A stretch of DNA of 64,000 nucleotides, taken from the NCBI RefSeq assembly GCF_037974265.1, contig NZ_CP150233.1, positions 2,728,001 through 2,792,000 on the forward strand. The letters run 5' to 3'. The DNA comes from Paenibacillus sp. FSL R5-0623. GTDB lineage: Bacteria > Bacillota > Bacilli > Paenibacillales > Paenibacillaceae. The notes below the pieces were generated by a model, which saw nothing but the letters and a program-made list of their open reading frames with translations, was not told the origin of the DNA and did not search any database. Shown here piece by piece: positions 34,661-43,805 of this stretch; the first letter of the stretch is position 1, and every line of letters begins with the position of its first letter. The position numbers and the translations under genes were made by a program.

Positions 34661-35713
34661 ATGACAGAATCCGTAAAAAACGTAAGTAATGATTATCAGT
34701 CCAATCAGAATGGTACGGTTGGAGGGGATCCATCCGGCTGGATTGCAGGTATTGACATTGGAGGCACCAAAACATTAATGCTCTTGTCATCACAACAGGC
34801 TGGAAATGAAGTTCATGAACGAATCTTGCCTACTCTTGCCAGTGATCAGCCGGATGAGTTCTTCCGATGGTTATTCGCTGAATTGGAAACATTCTGCCGC
34901 GAAGTTGGATGCAGTCTGGATCAACTTAACGGTGCAGGCTTGGGATTCCCTGGTGTGATTCTGCAGGAGGAGGGAATGCTGCGAAATGCTCCAGCTTTTC
35001 AGTGGCCTGAGCAGGATATTCGTCCTGTGATTGAAAAGTATTATAGCGGAAATATCATCTTGGATAATGATGTGAATCTGGCCGCAATGGGAGAATATGA
35101 TCAAGGGGCAGCGCAGGGACATCAACACTGTGTGATGGTCACGGTTGGAACAGGCATTGGAGCTGCTCTTATCCTGAATGGACAGCTCTACAGCGGCCAG
35201 AATGGAGCAGCAGGTGAGATTGGGCATTTCATTGCAGGAGACGAAGGGCTTCATACCGGTTACGTTGCAGATGCGGATTCCTTTGGCGTATTTGAACAAG
35301 TGACTTCAGGTACGGGAATTACCGAACAGGCGAGGCGTTATTTTGCTGACGGAAAGGGAAGTTCCTTATCCCTGATCATGAGTCTGGCAGGAGGGGAATC
35401 GGAACAGATTGAAGCCAGGCATGTGTTCAAAGCAGCGGAATCGGGTGATCTTGCTGCCCTGGAAATTCTAGAATTGCCCATGCGTTATATGGCTAGAGGT
35501 CTGGCCAATATTACGGCTTTACTCAATCCTTCCATTATAGTGATCGGTGGTGGCGTGGCTGCATCCAACCCATCCTATTATCTAAATGAAGTGCGCACAC
35601 GCCTCCAACGTTATACTGTTCTGCCTACACTTTTAGCTGTAGCTGAACTGGGGAACAAAGCAGGAGCAATCGGGGCATTGGCTGCAATAAAGTCGAGTCT
35701 GACACGCACATAA
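34661..35713 (+). CDS. ROK-family sugar kinase-like protein
   Basis: 350 residues without a DNA-binding domain. The ATP-binding DIGGTKT loop (about residue 31), the DNDVNLAAMGEY segment with the catalytic Asp and a C-terminal VIGGGVA phosphate loop are present, so a glucokinase-like activity is plausible. The CxCGxxGCxE zinc motif is missing; the region reads GHFIAGDEGLHTGY..SFGVFEQVTSG. This is unusual for a ROK kinase and lowers certainty about the substrate. AGGAGG precedes ATG. It follows the ROK repressor by 35 bases and shares the zinc-less feature with it. Confidence 0.82.
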   Translation: MTESVKNVSNDYQSNQNGTVGGDPSGWIAGIDIGGTKTLMLLSSQQAGNEVHERILPTLASDQPDEFFRWLFAELETFCREVGCSLDQLNGAGLGFPGVILQEEGMLRNAPAFQWPEQDIRPVIEKYYSGNIILDNDVNLAAMGEYDQGAAQGHQHCVMVTVGTGIGAALILNGQLYSGQNGAAGEIGHFIAGDEGLHTGYVADADSFGVFEQVTSGTGITEQARRYFADGKGSSLSLIMSLAGGESEQIEARHVFKAAESGDLAALEILELPMRYMARGLANITALLNPSIIVIGGGVAASNPSYYLNEVRTRLQRYTVLPTLLAVAELGNKAGAIGALAAIKSSLTRT

Positions 35714-35762
35714 AAATAGAGAATAGGCGAAGCAACTACAGACATAAAGGATGGAGATCCGG

Positions 35763-36986
35763 ATGAGAAGTAGACATATGAAGGCTTACACAGAGAAAAC
35801 AAAAGCCGATTCCAATGATGCAAAACGTGTTTTACTCCAATTGCAGGGGCTATATCTGTTTATGGGGCTTGCCGGGGGGATGTTTAATCCGTACATTAAT
35901 CCCATATTGGTAGCACAAGGGTTTTCCAGTAAAGAAACCGGATTTATTATGGCGTTTGGCACACTTGTATCCATTATTCTCCAACCTATATGGGGAATTC
36001 TGGTAGATAAGTTTAAAAAGACACGGTTCGTACTGATGATAAGCCTGCTTGTTCCTGCATCGTTAGCGTACTTCTACAATATTCAAGTGTACATTATATT
36101 AATATTGATTTATACTTTATGCACTATATTCCAAGTGACTCAAATACCCGTGGCTGACTCCTATGCGGTTACCGCCGCGAGAGCAGCCAATACCTCATAT
36201 GGCATGATCCGACTCTTTGGCAGCATAGGAACGGGAGTTGGTGGATTTGCCGCAGGGATGTATCTCTCCCAGTTTTCCATTCACATGTTATGGCTGCCAT
36301 TTCTCCTGTTTAACATTCTGAGCGCTATACTGGCAAGTACACTTCCCCGGCAGACGAGCATATCCTCGTCCTCGGTAACCTTCTCCGTAGGTTTGGCAAG
36401 ATTGCTCCGAAACCGGACATTCCTTCTATTTCTAACAGGTTGTTTCCTGGTTAACCAAACGCTCACTGCGTTTAACTCCTTTTTTGTTATTTCATTTCAG
36501 ATGGCTGGTGGTTCTGTGACCATGACAGGTACAGCGCTGTTGCTGGCATCGATCACCAATGTTCCATCCATGTTGGCAGCGGCATTCATACTCCGAAAAT
36601 GGGGACATGAACGGACGATGTTGCTTGCAGCGGGGGCGTATATGTTACGTTGGGGGATACAATGGTTATGGCCGACACCTGAGGTCATGATTGGCGTTCA
36701 GGTGCTGCATGGGTTATCCTTCGGATTCTTTTATATCGCAGCAGTGGAATATGTGGCTTCCGTTACGGGACGGGAGATGCAGGCCACAGGACAAAGTTTA
36801 TTTAACATGGTGTTTGCTGGCCTGGGTGGAATTGTTGGTAATATGCTTAACGGATATTTACTCGATTCCGGCGGTCCATCACTGATGTATCTGGCTTGCA
36901 CGATCAGTGCGGCACTAGGATCAGTGATTCTGTATATCGTCAGCAGGCAGGCCAAAGAACAGAGAAGAGCATACTCATTAGAATAG
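35763..36986 (+). CDS. MFS transporter
   Basis: About 407 residues with roughly 12 membrane helices and the loop pattern GILVDKFKKTRFVL between helices 2 and 3 typical of MFS sugar or nucleoside symporters (LacY-like branch). The ATG at 35763 has GGAG at a suitable distance; the one at 35751 does not. It is in line with the ROK genes upstream and the AraC gene 21 bases downstream, so it likely imports the inducer sugar. Confidence 0.82.
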   Translation: MRSRHMKAYTEKTKADSNDAKRVLLQLQGLYLFMGLAGGMFNPYINPILVAQGFSSKETGFIMAFGTLVSIILQPIWGILVDKFKKTRFVLMISLLVPASLAYFYNIQVYIILILIYTLCTIFQVTQIPVADSYAVTAARAANTSYGMIRLFGSIGTGVGGFAAGMYLSQFSIHMLWLPFLLFNILSAILASTLPRQTSISSSSVTFSVGLARLLRNRTFLLFLTGCFLVNQTLTAFNSFFVISFQMAGGSVTMTGTALLLASITNVPSMLAAAFILRKWGHERTMLLAAGAYMLRWGIQWLWPTPEVMIGVQVLHGLSFGFFYIAAVEYVASVTGREMQATGQSLFNMVFAGLGGIVGNMLNGYLLDSGGPSLMYLACTISAALGSVILYIVSRQAKEQRRAYSLE

Positions 36987-37007
36987 AGATGGAAGGAGTT
37001 GGAGCCT

Positions 37008-39251
37008 ATGAAAGTAAATCTGAAGCGGAATTGGCACACCAAGTTGATGTATTCGTATTTTCCTATTTTTCTGCTTACGATTTCCATTCTGATCTTTCTC
37101 TCCTTCCTGATTGTCAACGAACTCTCACGTAACGAAACACAAAAAGCCGACATGATCTCCACCCGCTATATCGTGGATACACTGGAGCGCTCGCTAAGTG
37201 ACATTGAGCTTCGGTTGCTTGAAGACATTGGTGCAAACAAGACTTATAGTCGATTTCTGGAAGCTGGACAGGGACAATTATCGAGTCAGTTCATCTATGA
37301 TGCGGCAAGTGGACTGGGACGTATGCTGGATCAGCAGGATATGATTCAATCCATTTATCTCTATCGTATGTCCGATTCCCAGATTCTTACGCCCAGAGGC
37401 ATGATGCGTTTGGAAGATTTCGAAGATCGTGCCTATATTGAGCAAGCCTTGAAAGATCGGGAGAACCTCGGTTGGAACCTGCCACGTGATTATAAGGAAC
37501 GTTCCTTCGACGTACCCTCACAGGTGATTAGCATGAATAAGTGGCTTCCGTTACCGTGGGGCGGGGAAGGTCTGCTCGTCATTACCATCCGTATGTATGC
37601 AGTGGAACGGCAGATTGATAACATGACCAATGAAAAGTTATCTGTTCTTCAGGTTCGGGATAAGAGCGACAATCTGATCTATACCGCGCATCAAATGGAC
37701 CCTTCAGCAGGTGAAATCCTTAATCGTGTGACTGCGGACAAGCTTGGTCTGATCTTCGAGAGTGGTATTCAATCCGGACAGCTGTATTCATGGGTATCCC
37801 TTGTTTCTTATGTGTGGATCGGTATTGGTTTATTAACGATTGTTGGTGCGGTGGCGGGACTAATCTACATTACTCGCAGAAACACACGCCCCATCCAGCT
37901 GATCATGAATCGAATTCAGGCGTTACAGCCACGTGCCGAGGAGGATGAAGCAACTCCATCCGTCAAAGATGAACTGGCACTCATCGACCGTGCGCTGGAA
38001 CATCTGATTGCTCAGACGGTTGACTATGAGAGACAACATCATGAAAACCTGTTGATTCACCGTAGACAGTTGCTTGTTGATCTGATGGAAGGGGAGCGGA
38101 TGGATTCGTTCCGTCAGCGACTTCGCCATCTGCAACCGCTAGAGGAACGATTCATGGAACCGAAGAGTGTTGCTGTCCTCATAGCGGAGATGAATGGTGA
38201 CGATCTCTCGACCAATCAGAATATTCTGAAGATTGCGCTTATGAACGTAGTGGAAGAACTTGTGCAGAATGAGACCCAGTTTGGCGGTTGGGCTGAATGG
38301 TTTGGGAACCGGAGGCTTATTGTGGTGATTGCATCGGATGAGCAGGAAGGACTGGACCGTGAATTACTTATGGATCTGGCTAAGCAGATGCATATGTGGA
38401 TTGCGGAAAACTTCCGCTTACGGTTTACGTTCGGGATTGGACGAACCGTATCGGGCTGGGAGGAGATTACTCGTTCCTATGCGAGTGCAGATGCGGGTTT
38501 GCAGCATAGACTTACCCTTGGTAAAGATGCCATCGTTCTCAGTGAGCAACTGCCGGATCGTATTGAGCTGCAATCGTACAAGTATTTGCAGATGCTCGCA
38601 GACTTTGTCCGTGAATTCAGACTAACCGGTGATGGTTGGCGAACGCAGCTGGACCAGATGTTTGTTGCGTTCAGCGAAGATCAGATTACAGATCACGATA
38701 TTCGCATGTTGCTGCAGGCGTTAATCCAGATGTTGTCCCGTGAATTCGGTGAACTGTCTGAGCGGCTGCAAAGCCAATTTGCCGAGGGAATCCTGACTCG
38801 TCTTCGTAGTGATATCCAGCAGGTGGAGACACTGGAGGGCATTCAAGAGATTTTGCAGGAGTGGCTGAAAGAGGTTTATCGCAATTATGTATCTGTAAAT
38901 GAAACGAAAAGTCATAGAGCGATGATCAACGAGCTGCGGATCTATATTGAAGAGCATTTTGATGATCCGGATCTGTCGCTGAAACATCTGAGTGATCGGT
39001 TCCAAATCTCGGGCAAATATGCGAGTTATCTGTTCAAGGAAGAGTTTGAGATGAAGTTTGTTGATTTTCTGGTAAAACTGAGGGTAGAAAAGGCCTGCCG
39101 TCTGTTGTCTGCATCAGATATGGCTATTCAGGATATTGCTCTGCAAGTGGGTTATGCCAATGCCATCTCTTTCGGCAGAGTATTTAAACGGATTATGGGC
39201 GTGACACCAGGGGACTACCGCAAGCAGAGTGGAAAACAAGGAGATCAATAA
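37008..39251 (+). CDS. Membrane-bound AraC-family regulator (YesS-like)
   Basis: 747 residues. One membrane helix (about 14-36), an extracytoplasmic sensor (about 37-260), a second helix (about 266-290), a cytoplasmic middle region (about 300-640) and a C-terminal AraC double helix-turn-helix (about 655-745, LSLKHLSDRFQIS..IQDIALQVGYANAISFGRVFKRIMGVTPGDYR). Such one-component receptors control carbohydrate genes in Paenibacillus and Bacillus. AAGGAG is 9 bases before ATG 37008. Likely targets are this group or the downstream ABC importer genes, but this is inferred. Confidence 0.87.
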   Translation: MKVNLKRNWHTKLMYSYFPIFLLTISILIFLSFLIVNELSRNETQKADMISTRYIVDTLERSLSDIELRLLEDIGANKTYSRFLEAGQGQLSSQFIYDAASGLGRMLDQQDMIQSIYLYRMSDSQILTPRGMMRLEDFEDRAYIEQALKDRENLGWNLPRDYKERSFDVPSQVISMNKWLPLPWGGEGLLVITIRMYAVERQIDNMTNEKLSVLQVRDKSDNLIYTAHQMDPSAGEILNRVTADKLGLIFESGIQSGQLYSWVSLVSYVWIGIGLLTIVGAVAGLIYITRRNTRPIQLIMNRIQALQPRAEEDEATPSVKDELALIDRALEHLIAQTVDYERQHHENLLIHRRQLLVDLMEGERMDSFRQRLRHLQPLEERFMEPKSVAVLIAEMNGDDLSTNQNILKIALMNVVEELVQNETQFGGWAEWFGNRRLIVVIASDEQEGLDRELLMDLAKQMHMWIAENFRLRFTFGIGRTVSGWEEITRSYASADAGLQHRLTLGKDAIVLSEQLPDRIELQSYKYLQMLADFVREFRLTGDGWRTQLDQMFVAFSEDQITDHDIRMLLQALIQMLSREFGELSERLQSQFAEGILTRLRSDIQQVETLEGIQEILQEWLKEVYRNYVSVNETKSHRAMINELRIYIEEHFDDPDLSLKHLSDRFQISGKYASYLFKEEFEMKFVDFLVKLRVEKACRLLSASDMAIQDIALQVGYANAISFGRVFKRIMGVTPGDYRKQSGKQGDQ

Positions 39252-39316
39252 CGGAATTGCACGTGTTAGAACATTCGCGTATCGGGTAAAATCCAATAAT
39301 CCTAGAGATATCTATG

Positions 39317-39376
39317 AAATCTCCTGTATGAGGGAATAAGGTCCTTAACCTTATCGTCCTTTGCAGGAGATTTTTT
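39317..39376 (+). terminator. Terminator after the AraC-type gene
   Basis: AAATCTCCTG pairs with CAGGAGATTT, with an inner ATAAGG/CCTTAT hairpin, followed by a T run. Confidence 0.8.
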
Positions 39377-39485
39377 GGCTGTTCAAGCACGATCTTAGGC
39401 CAGTCTAGCTGGTGCGTTAAGGAATTTTACAAATGTCCTATACTAGCATTATGACAATCCATAGATTAATAGGGCAGGAGTGAAG

Positions 39486-39860
39486 ATGGTGTACAAACAC
39501 GGACAGCAAGTGTGGGGATCGGTAGATATCAGTAAACAGGTTACCATTACAGCAAGCAACAACACATTTACATTTCATGTAGATGACTCGTCATATACGA
39601 TAACTATACCTGTTGGTACCTACACGACAAGTCAACAAAGGCATGAATCCGAACTTATTCAGGCCATTTCGAAGGCAGGGGCGGCTCAGAACATTCCTGT
39701 ACGATTTATTTTGGGCGGAATGCATTATGATGAGAAGTATAATGTATTGATTTTGGAACATACGGACACAAGCAACGAACATGTAATCGATCAATTTGCG
39801 GGAAATGCGATCGATACGTTGTTTGGTCAAGTGAAGTTTAATCTTCCGCCAAGGAATTAG
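39486..39860 (+). CDS. Hypothetical protein, 124 aa, flagellin-like beta segment
   Basis: No firm family. The central part (TITASNNTFTFHVDDSSYTI..VGTYT, then a helix) resembles the repeated beta segments of flagellin, hook-associated or phage tail proteins, which is resemblance only. No signal peptide or membrane helix. AGGAG (39476-39480) supports ATG 39486; GTG 39480 lies inside it. Terminators lie on both sides, so it is monocistronic. Confidence 0.55.
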   Translation: MVYKHGQQVWGSVDISKQVTITASNNTFTFHVDDSSYTITIPVGTYTTSQQRHESELIQAISKAGAAQNIPVRFILGGMHYDEKYNVLILEHTDTSNEHVIDQFAGNAIDTLFGQVKFNLPPRN

Positions 39861-39895
39861 TGCGTCGAATCGTTCTACACATGTTGCTAAACAAG

Positions 39896-39923
39896 GAGAT
39901 CACATAAGATGTGGTCTCTTTTT
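39896..39923 (+). terminator. Terminator after the 124-aa gene
   Basis: GAGATCACAT pairs with ATGTGGTCTC (one G-T pair) around a 3-base loop, followed by five T residues. Confidence 0.75.
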
Positions 39924-40102
39924 CATTTTTTGAAGAGAGATTTAATGGAAAAAAGATTATTGCAAGCTGGGTGATGCCAGATTGTGTATGAGAAATCAAA
40001 ATAAATACAACATTATATGTTATTATAGTTAACATAAAAGGCATGAAAATTGTATATTGTCAGGAAATATGTTTATATATCGCGGTATTTAACGTAAAAA
40101 AA

Positions 40103-40145
40103 GTGAATTTCACATTTTGAAAATAGTTTATTGTCCAAATATCAG
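40103..40145 (+). promoter_or_regulatory. Promoter and dyad upstream of the solute-binding protein gene
   Basis: -35 TTGAAA (40117-40122), 17-base spacer and -10 TATCAG (40140-40145), preceded directly by the 11-base palindrome GTGAATTTCAC (40103-40113). The dyad upstream of the -35 would suit an activator. The rest of the 395-base gap (39861-40255) is AT-rich without coding frames. Confidence 0.4.
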
Positions 40146-40255
40146 ATCATATGTAATGATTAGTGACATTCACAGGTGCAACAAAATGGGATGAACAAAG
40201 TGGAGTGGCAATCATGTGAATCCATTCAGAGAGTGTGCGAAAGGGGAAAGGTCAA

Positions 40256-41857
40256 ATGAGATTATTTCAAAGACGTAAGGCAGGCAAGGCAAGTTCAATC
40301 CTCGCAGTGGTAACAGCATTCACTCTATTATTATCTGCATGTTCATCAGGAAGCGAATCAACATCTTCATCAGGAGAGTCGGGTTCGGGGGAAAAAACGA
40401 CTTTGAAAGTAGAAATCTTCGACCGGGGAAACACTCCAGCGGGCTACACCATTTCGGACAGTTATCTGACTCGCTTCATTCAAGAGAAGTTTGGCGATCC
40501 AAACAACATCGACGTTCAATTTGTTCCGGTACCACGCTCGGAGGAAGTACAGAAGCTTAACGTTCTGATGGCGAGTGGCTCTGAAGTACCTGATATCGTC
40601 TTTACCTACGATTCGGGAACATTCAACCGGTATGCAGAGCAAGGAGGTCTCACCGAACTTACGGATCTGATCAATCAAAGTGGTCCTAACCTGAAGAAGT
40701 TCCTGGGAGATGAAACGCTGGCCTACGGTCAATATGATGGACAACAGTTCGCGGTTCCAGGTAAACGTCTTGTACTTGGCAAGTACGCATCCTATGTTCG
40801 TCAGGACTGGCTGGACGCACTTGGACTGCCTTCCCCTGAGACAGCTGAGGAGCTGCATACTACACTGAAGGCGTTCAAGGAAAAAGATCCGGGTAAAGTC
40901 GGCACAGGACTTATTCCGATGGGGATGTCCATTGCCTCGGCTCAATATGAACCACTGATCTGGTCATTCATTGAACCGTTGACGGAAGAACAAAAATATA
41001 CATTAACGCAGCAACTGGGTTCCAATGACTATCCAACGTTGTTGCCTGGTTTCAAGGACGCCCTGAAATATATGAACACACTTTATAATGAAGGATTAAT
41101 GAGCAAGGACTTTGGACTCGACAAAGACAAGAAAAAGCTGTGGGAAGATGTATCTAACGGGAAAGTTGGATTCTACACTGAGGATGCAGGGGAGATTTAT
41201 ATCTCTGGTACGTACAAAAACCTGCAAACCAATCAACCGGGTGCAGTGATTACACCCATTGATGCATTCAAAAACTCCGAAGGCAAATTCGCCAAACCGG
41301 CGTATGCACCCAATGCAATGTATGTCATGATTCCGAAATCGAGCAAAAATGCGGAAGCAGCGATGAAGTATCTGGATTGGATGGCTTCGGGCAACAACCT
41401 GTTCGACCTGCAATTCGGTGTTGAAAACGAGAACTATGAACTTGTGGATGGGGTACCACTGATCAAAGATGATGCTTCTCCCGAAATTGCAGGCCGTATC
41501 TATAATTCCGGTGACATTGCCATTATTGTCAATGGTAAATACGTTGGGGATGACAAGAAAAATGAAGAGGCCTATGTCGTACAGGTAGAGTCGAAGTATC
41601 GGGATGATATGCGTAAGTCGGTAGCGATCTCTAACACGGATACGATTCAACCAGTGCGCTTCTCCAAACCGATTGATGCAGAAGCGCGCTACGGTAATGG
41701 TTTGAAAGACAAGTTTATGGAGTTCTTCGTGAAAACAACCATTTCCAAACTCGCTGATTTTGAAGCCACGTATGACAGCATGATGAAGGACTACATGGCG
41801 AGCGGTGGTCAAGCAATCCTGGATGAGCGTACAGAAGCTTACAATGCAATGAAATAA
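40256..41857 (+). CDS. ABC transporter sugar-binding lipoprotein (LplA-like)
   Basis: 533 residues with a lipobox LLLSAC and a Ser-rich linker, followed by a long family-1 extracellular binding domain (VQFVPVPRSEEVQKLNVLMASGSEVPDIVFTYD). Length above 500 and the LplB/LplC-like permeases behind it place it with the Paenibacillus/Bacillus lipoprotein-dependent oligosaccharide importers. AAAGGGGAAAGG supports ATG 40256. No ATPase gene is nearby, as is common when a shared MsmK-type ATPase serves many importers. Confidence 0.88.
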   Translation: MRLFQRRKAGKASSILAVVTAFTLLLSACSSGSESTSSSGESGSGEKTTLKVEIFDRGNTPAGYTISDSYLTRFIQEKFGDPNNIDVQFVPVPRSEEVQKLNVLMASGSEVPDIVFTYDSGTFNRYAEQGGLTELTDLINQSGPNLKKFLGDETLAYGQYDGQQFAVPGKRLVLGKYASYVRQDWLDALGLPSPETAEELHTTLKAFKEKDPGKVGTGLIPMGMSIASAQYEPLIWSFIEPLTEEQKYTLTQQLGSNDYPTLLPGFKDALKYMNTLYNEGLMSKDFGLDKDKKKLWEDVSNGKVGFYTEDAGEIYISGTYKNLQTNQPGAVITPIDAFKNSEGKFAKPAYAPNAMYVMIPKSSKNAEAAMKYLDWMASGNNLFDLQFGVENENYELVDGVPLIKDDASPEIAGRIYNSGDIAIIVNGKYVGDDKKNEEAYVVQVESKYRDDMRKSVAISNTDTIQPVRFSKPIDAEARYGNGLKDKFMEFFVKTTISKLADFEATYDSMMKDYMASGGQAILDERTEAYNAMK

Positions 41858-41906
41858 GTAGAGTAGAGATCACATCTAATGCATATCGCAACAAAGAACA
41901 GGGATT

Positions 41907-41938
41907 CCATTAAGGTGATGACAACATCACCTTAATGG
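41907..41938 (+). other. Intercistronic hairpin between binding protein and permease genes
   Basis: CCATTAAGGTGATG-acaa-CATCACCTTAATGG is a perfect 14-base stem with a 4-base loop and no T run after it. It lies 50 bases behind the binding-protein stop. It is better explained as a 3'-end stabiliser or partial attenuator giving more binding protein than permease. Confidence 0.7.
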
Positions 41939-41969
41939 AGACATCCTGTATGACATGGGGGGAAGGTTT

Positions 41970-42872
41970 ATGAAAACAAGCATCTATTTCCGCAGAAACT
42001 GGCAACTATATGCGTTGCTCCTACTGCCCATGATCTACTTCATTATTTTCAAGTATGGGCCAATGTATGGCGTGCAGATTGCGTTCAAGGATTTTAACTT
42101 CTTTCAAGGGATCTCTGGTAGTGAGTGGATTGGTTTGGATGCATTCAGAGAAGTTTTTCAAAATCAGGGATTTTACACTGCATTACGCAACACGTTAGTG
42201 CTAAACATGCTGGATCTACTGGTTTCCTTCCCGGCACCACTTATATTAGCCATCTTATTGTTCGAGCTGAAGAAGGCCTGGTTCAAAAAGTTGGCACAGA
42301 CTTTACTGTACATTCCTCACTTTATTTCGTGGGTCATTATTGGAGGGATCGTACTTCAGGTATTCGGTACACAATCCGGTTTCATTAACAATATCTTAAT
42401 GAGCATGGGGTTTGATCCATTACCTTTCCTTTCAGACAAAAACTATTGGCTCTTTACGTATCTTGCGGTAGGTGTGTGGCAGAGTGCAGGCTGGGGTACG
42501 ATTCTGTATCTGGCATCCCTGACAGGGATTAACCGGGAGCTGTATGAAGCGGCAGAAGTGGATGGAGCAAGTCGGTTACGCAGAATCTGGCACATCTCCT
42601 TGCCAGGCATCAAAACAACGATTGTTACCTTATTGATCATCAATGTCGGCAACATGATCTCCATCGGCTTCGACCGACCGTTTATTATCGGAAATGTGGC
42701 TGTACGTGAATACTCGGATGTGCTCAGCACGTTTGTCTATCGTGTCGGTTTACAATCCGGTCAGGTCACGCTTGCAACAGCTGTAGGTTTGTTCCAGGCA
42801 TTAGTTGGACTTGTCTTCATACTGGGAGCGAATTACACGTCCAAGAAATTAACCGATGAGAGCATTATGTAG
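41970..42872 (+). CDS. ABC transporter permease (LplB-like)
   Basis: About 300 residues, six membrane helices, N-terminal YGPMYGVQIAFKDF signature of LplB-type permeases and the EAA loop ELYEAAEVDGASRLRRIWHISLPGI that docks the ATPase. GGGGGGAAGG precedes ATG 41970; the frame's first ATG at 41955 overlaps it. Confidence 0.92.
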   Translation: MKTSIYFRRNWQLYALLLLPMIYFIIFKYGPMYGVQIAFKDFNFFQGISGSEWIGLDAFREVFQNQGFYTALRNTLVLNMLDLLVSFPAPLILAILLFELKKAWFKKLAQTLLYIPHFISWVIIGGIVLQVFGTQSGFINNILMSMGFDPLPFLSDKNYWLFTYLAVGVWQSAGWGTILYLASLTGINRELYEAAEVDGASRLRRIWHISLPGIKTTIVTLLIINVGNMISIGFDRPFIIGNVAVREYSDVLSTFVYRVGLQSGQVTLATAVGLFQALVGLVFILGANYTSKKLTDESIM

Positions 42873-42910
42873 TGGATTGAATCACATATGATCTGTAAGG
42901 AGTGAGCGAG

Positions 42911-43783
42911 ATGTCTGAAAACACGGCGAATCGAATATTCAACATGGTAAACGTCATTCTTATTATCATTACGATGGTGCTGTGTCTTGCACCATTCATT
43001 CATATTATTGCGATCTCGCTCAGTTCCAACCGAGCGATCGGTTCAGGAGAAGTTTCCTTTTTCCCCAAAGAGCTGTCCTTTGAGGCATACACCAAAGTAT
43101 TTGCAGATGGATCGATGATTCGTTCCCTCATCTATACCATTTGGCTGACCGTCCTGAGTACGGTGCTAAGCATGGTGATGACCATTGCAGCGGCATATCC
43201 ACTGGCGAAGAGTAATCTGAAAGGGCGCAAGTGGTTCATGCTTGTCATTGTGGTGACAATGTTCTTCAGCGGGGGCATTATCCCCGAGTACATTCTGATC
43301 AAAAATCTACATTTACTCGATAGCACATGGGGACTTATTCTGCCTGGATTGATTAGTCCGTTCTATATGATCATCCTCATTACCTTCTTCCGAGGGATTC
43401 CCGAAAGTCTGGAAGAAGCAGCAGGCATTGATGGAAGCAGCCACTTCGGAACACTTATGCGCATTATTTTGCCACTATCCCTTCCGGTTATGGCAACACT
43501 GAGCCTATTCTACGCGGTAGGACGGTGGAATGGTTTCCAGGATGCACTCATGTATATTACGAAGCCTGAGCTATACCCTTTGCAATTGAAGTTGTATCAG
43601 ATGATTCAGCAAAACCAGATTACAGAACTAATGCAGAACGAAGGCATTGGTGCCGTTCAGGTCCTGCCTGAGAGTCTGAAAGCAGCCAGTGTTATATTCT
43701 CAACGTTACCGATCCTGCTTGTGTACCCGTGGTTGCAGCGGTACTTTATCAGTGGCGTAATGGTAGGTGCTGTAAAAGGTTAA
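42911..43783 (+). CDS. ABC transporter permease (LplC/YtcP-like)
   Basis: 290 residues, six helices, EAA loop SLEEAAGIDGSSHFGTLMRIILPLS, and the family's C-terminal QVLPESLKAASVIFSTLPIL..YPWLQRYFISGVMVGAVKG. AAGGAG is 8 bases before ATG 42911. Second channel subunit of the importer. Confidence 0.92.
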   Translation: MSENTANRIFNMVNVILIIITMVLCLAPFIHIIAISLSSNRAIGSGEVSFFPKELSFEAYTKVFADGSMIRSLIYTIWLTVLSTVLSMVMTIAAAYPLAKSNLKGRKWFMLVIVVTMFFSGGIIPEYILIKNLHLLDSTWGLILPGLISPFYMIILITFFRGIPESLEEAAGIDGSSHFGTLMRIILPLSLPVMATLSLFYAVGRWNGFQDALMYITKPELYPLQLKLYQMIQQNQITELMQNEGIGAVQVLPESLKAASVIFSTLPILLVYPWLQRYFISGVMVGAVKG

Positions 43784-43805
43784 CAATCTCGGGAGGTCGC
43801 ATGAT

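Noticed and set aside
41096..41812. 238-aa minus-strand frame
   Set aside because: Mirror frame of the sugar-binding lipoprotein gene; His/Arg/Phe-rich composition typical of antisense shadows and no ribosome site.
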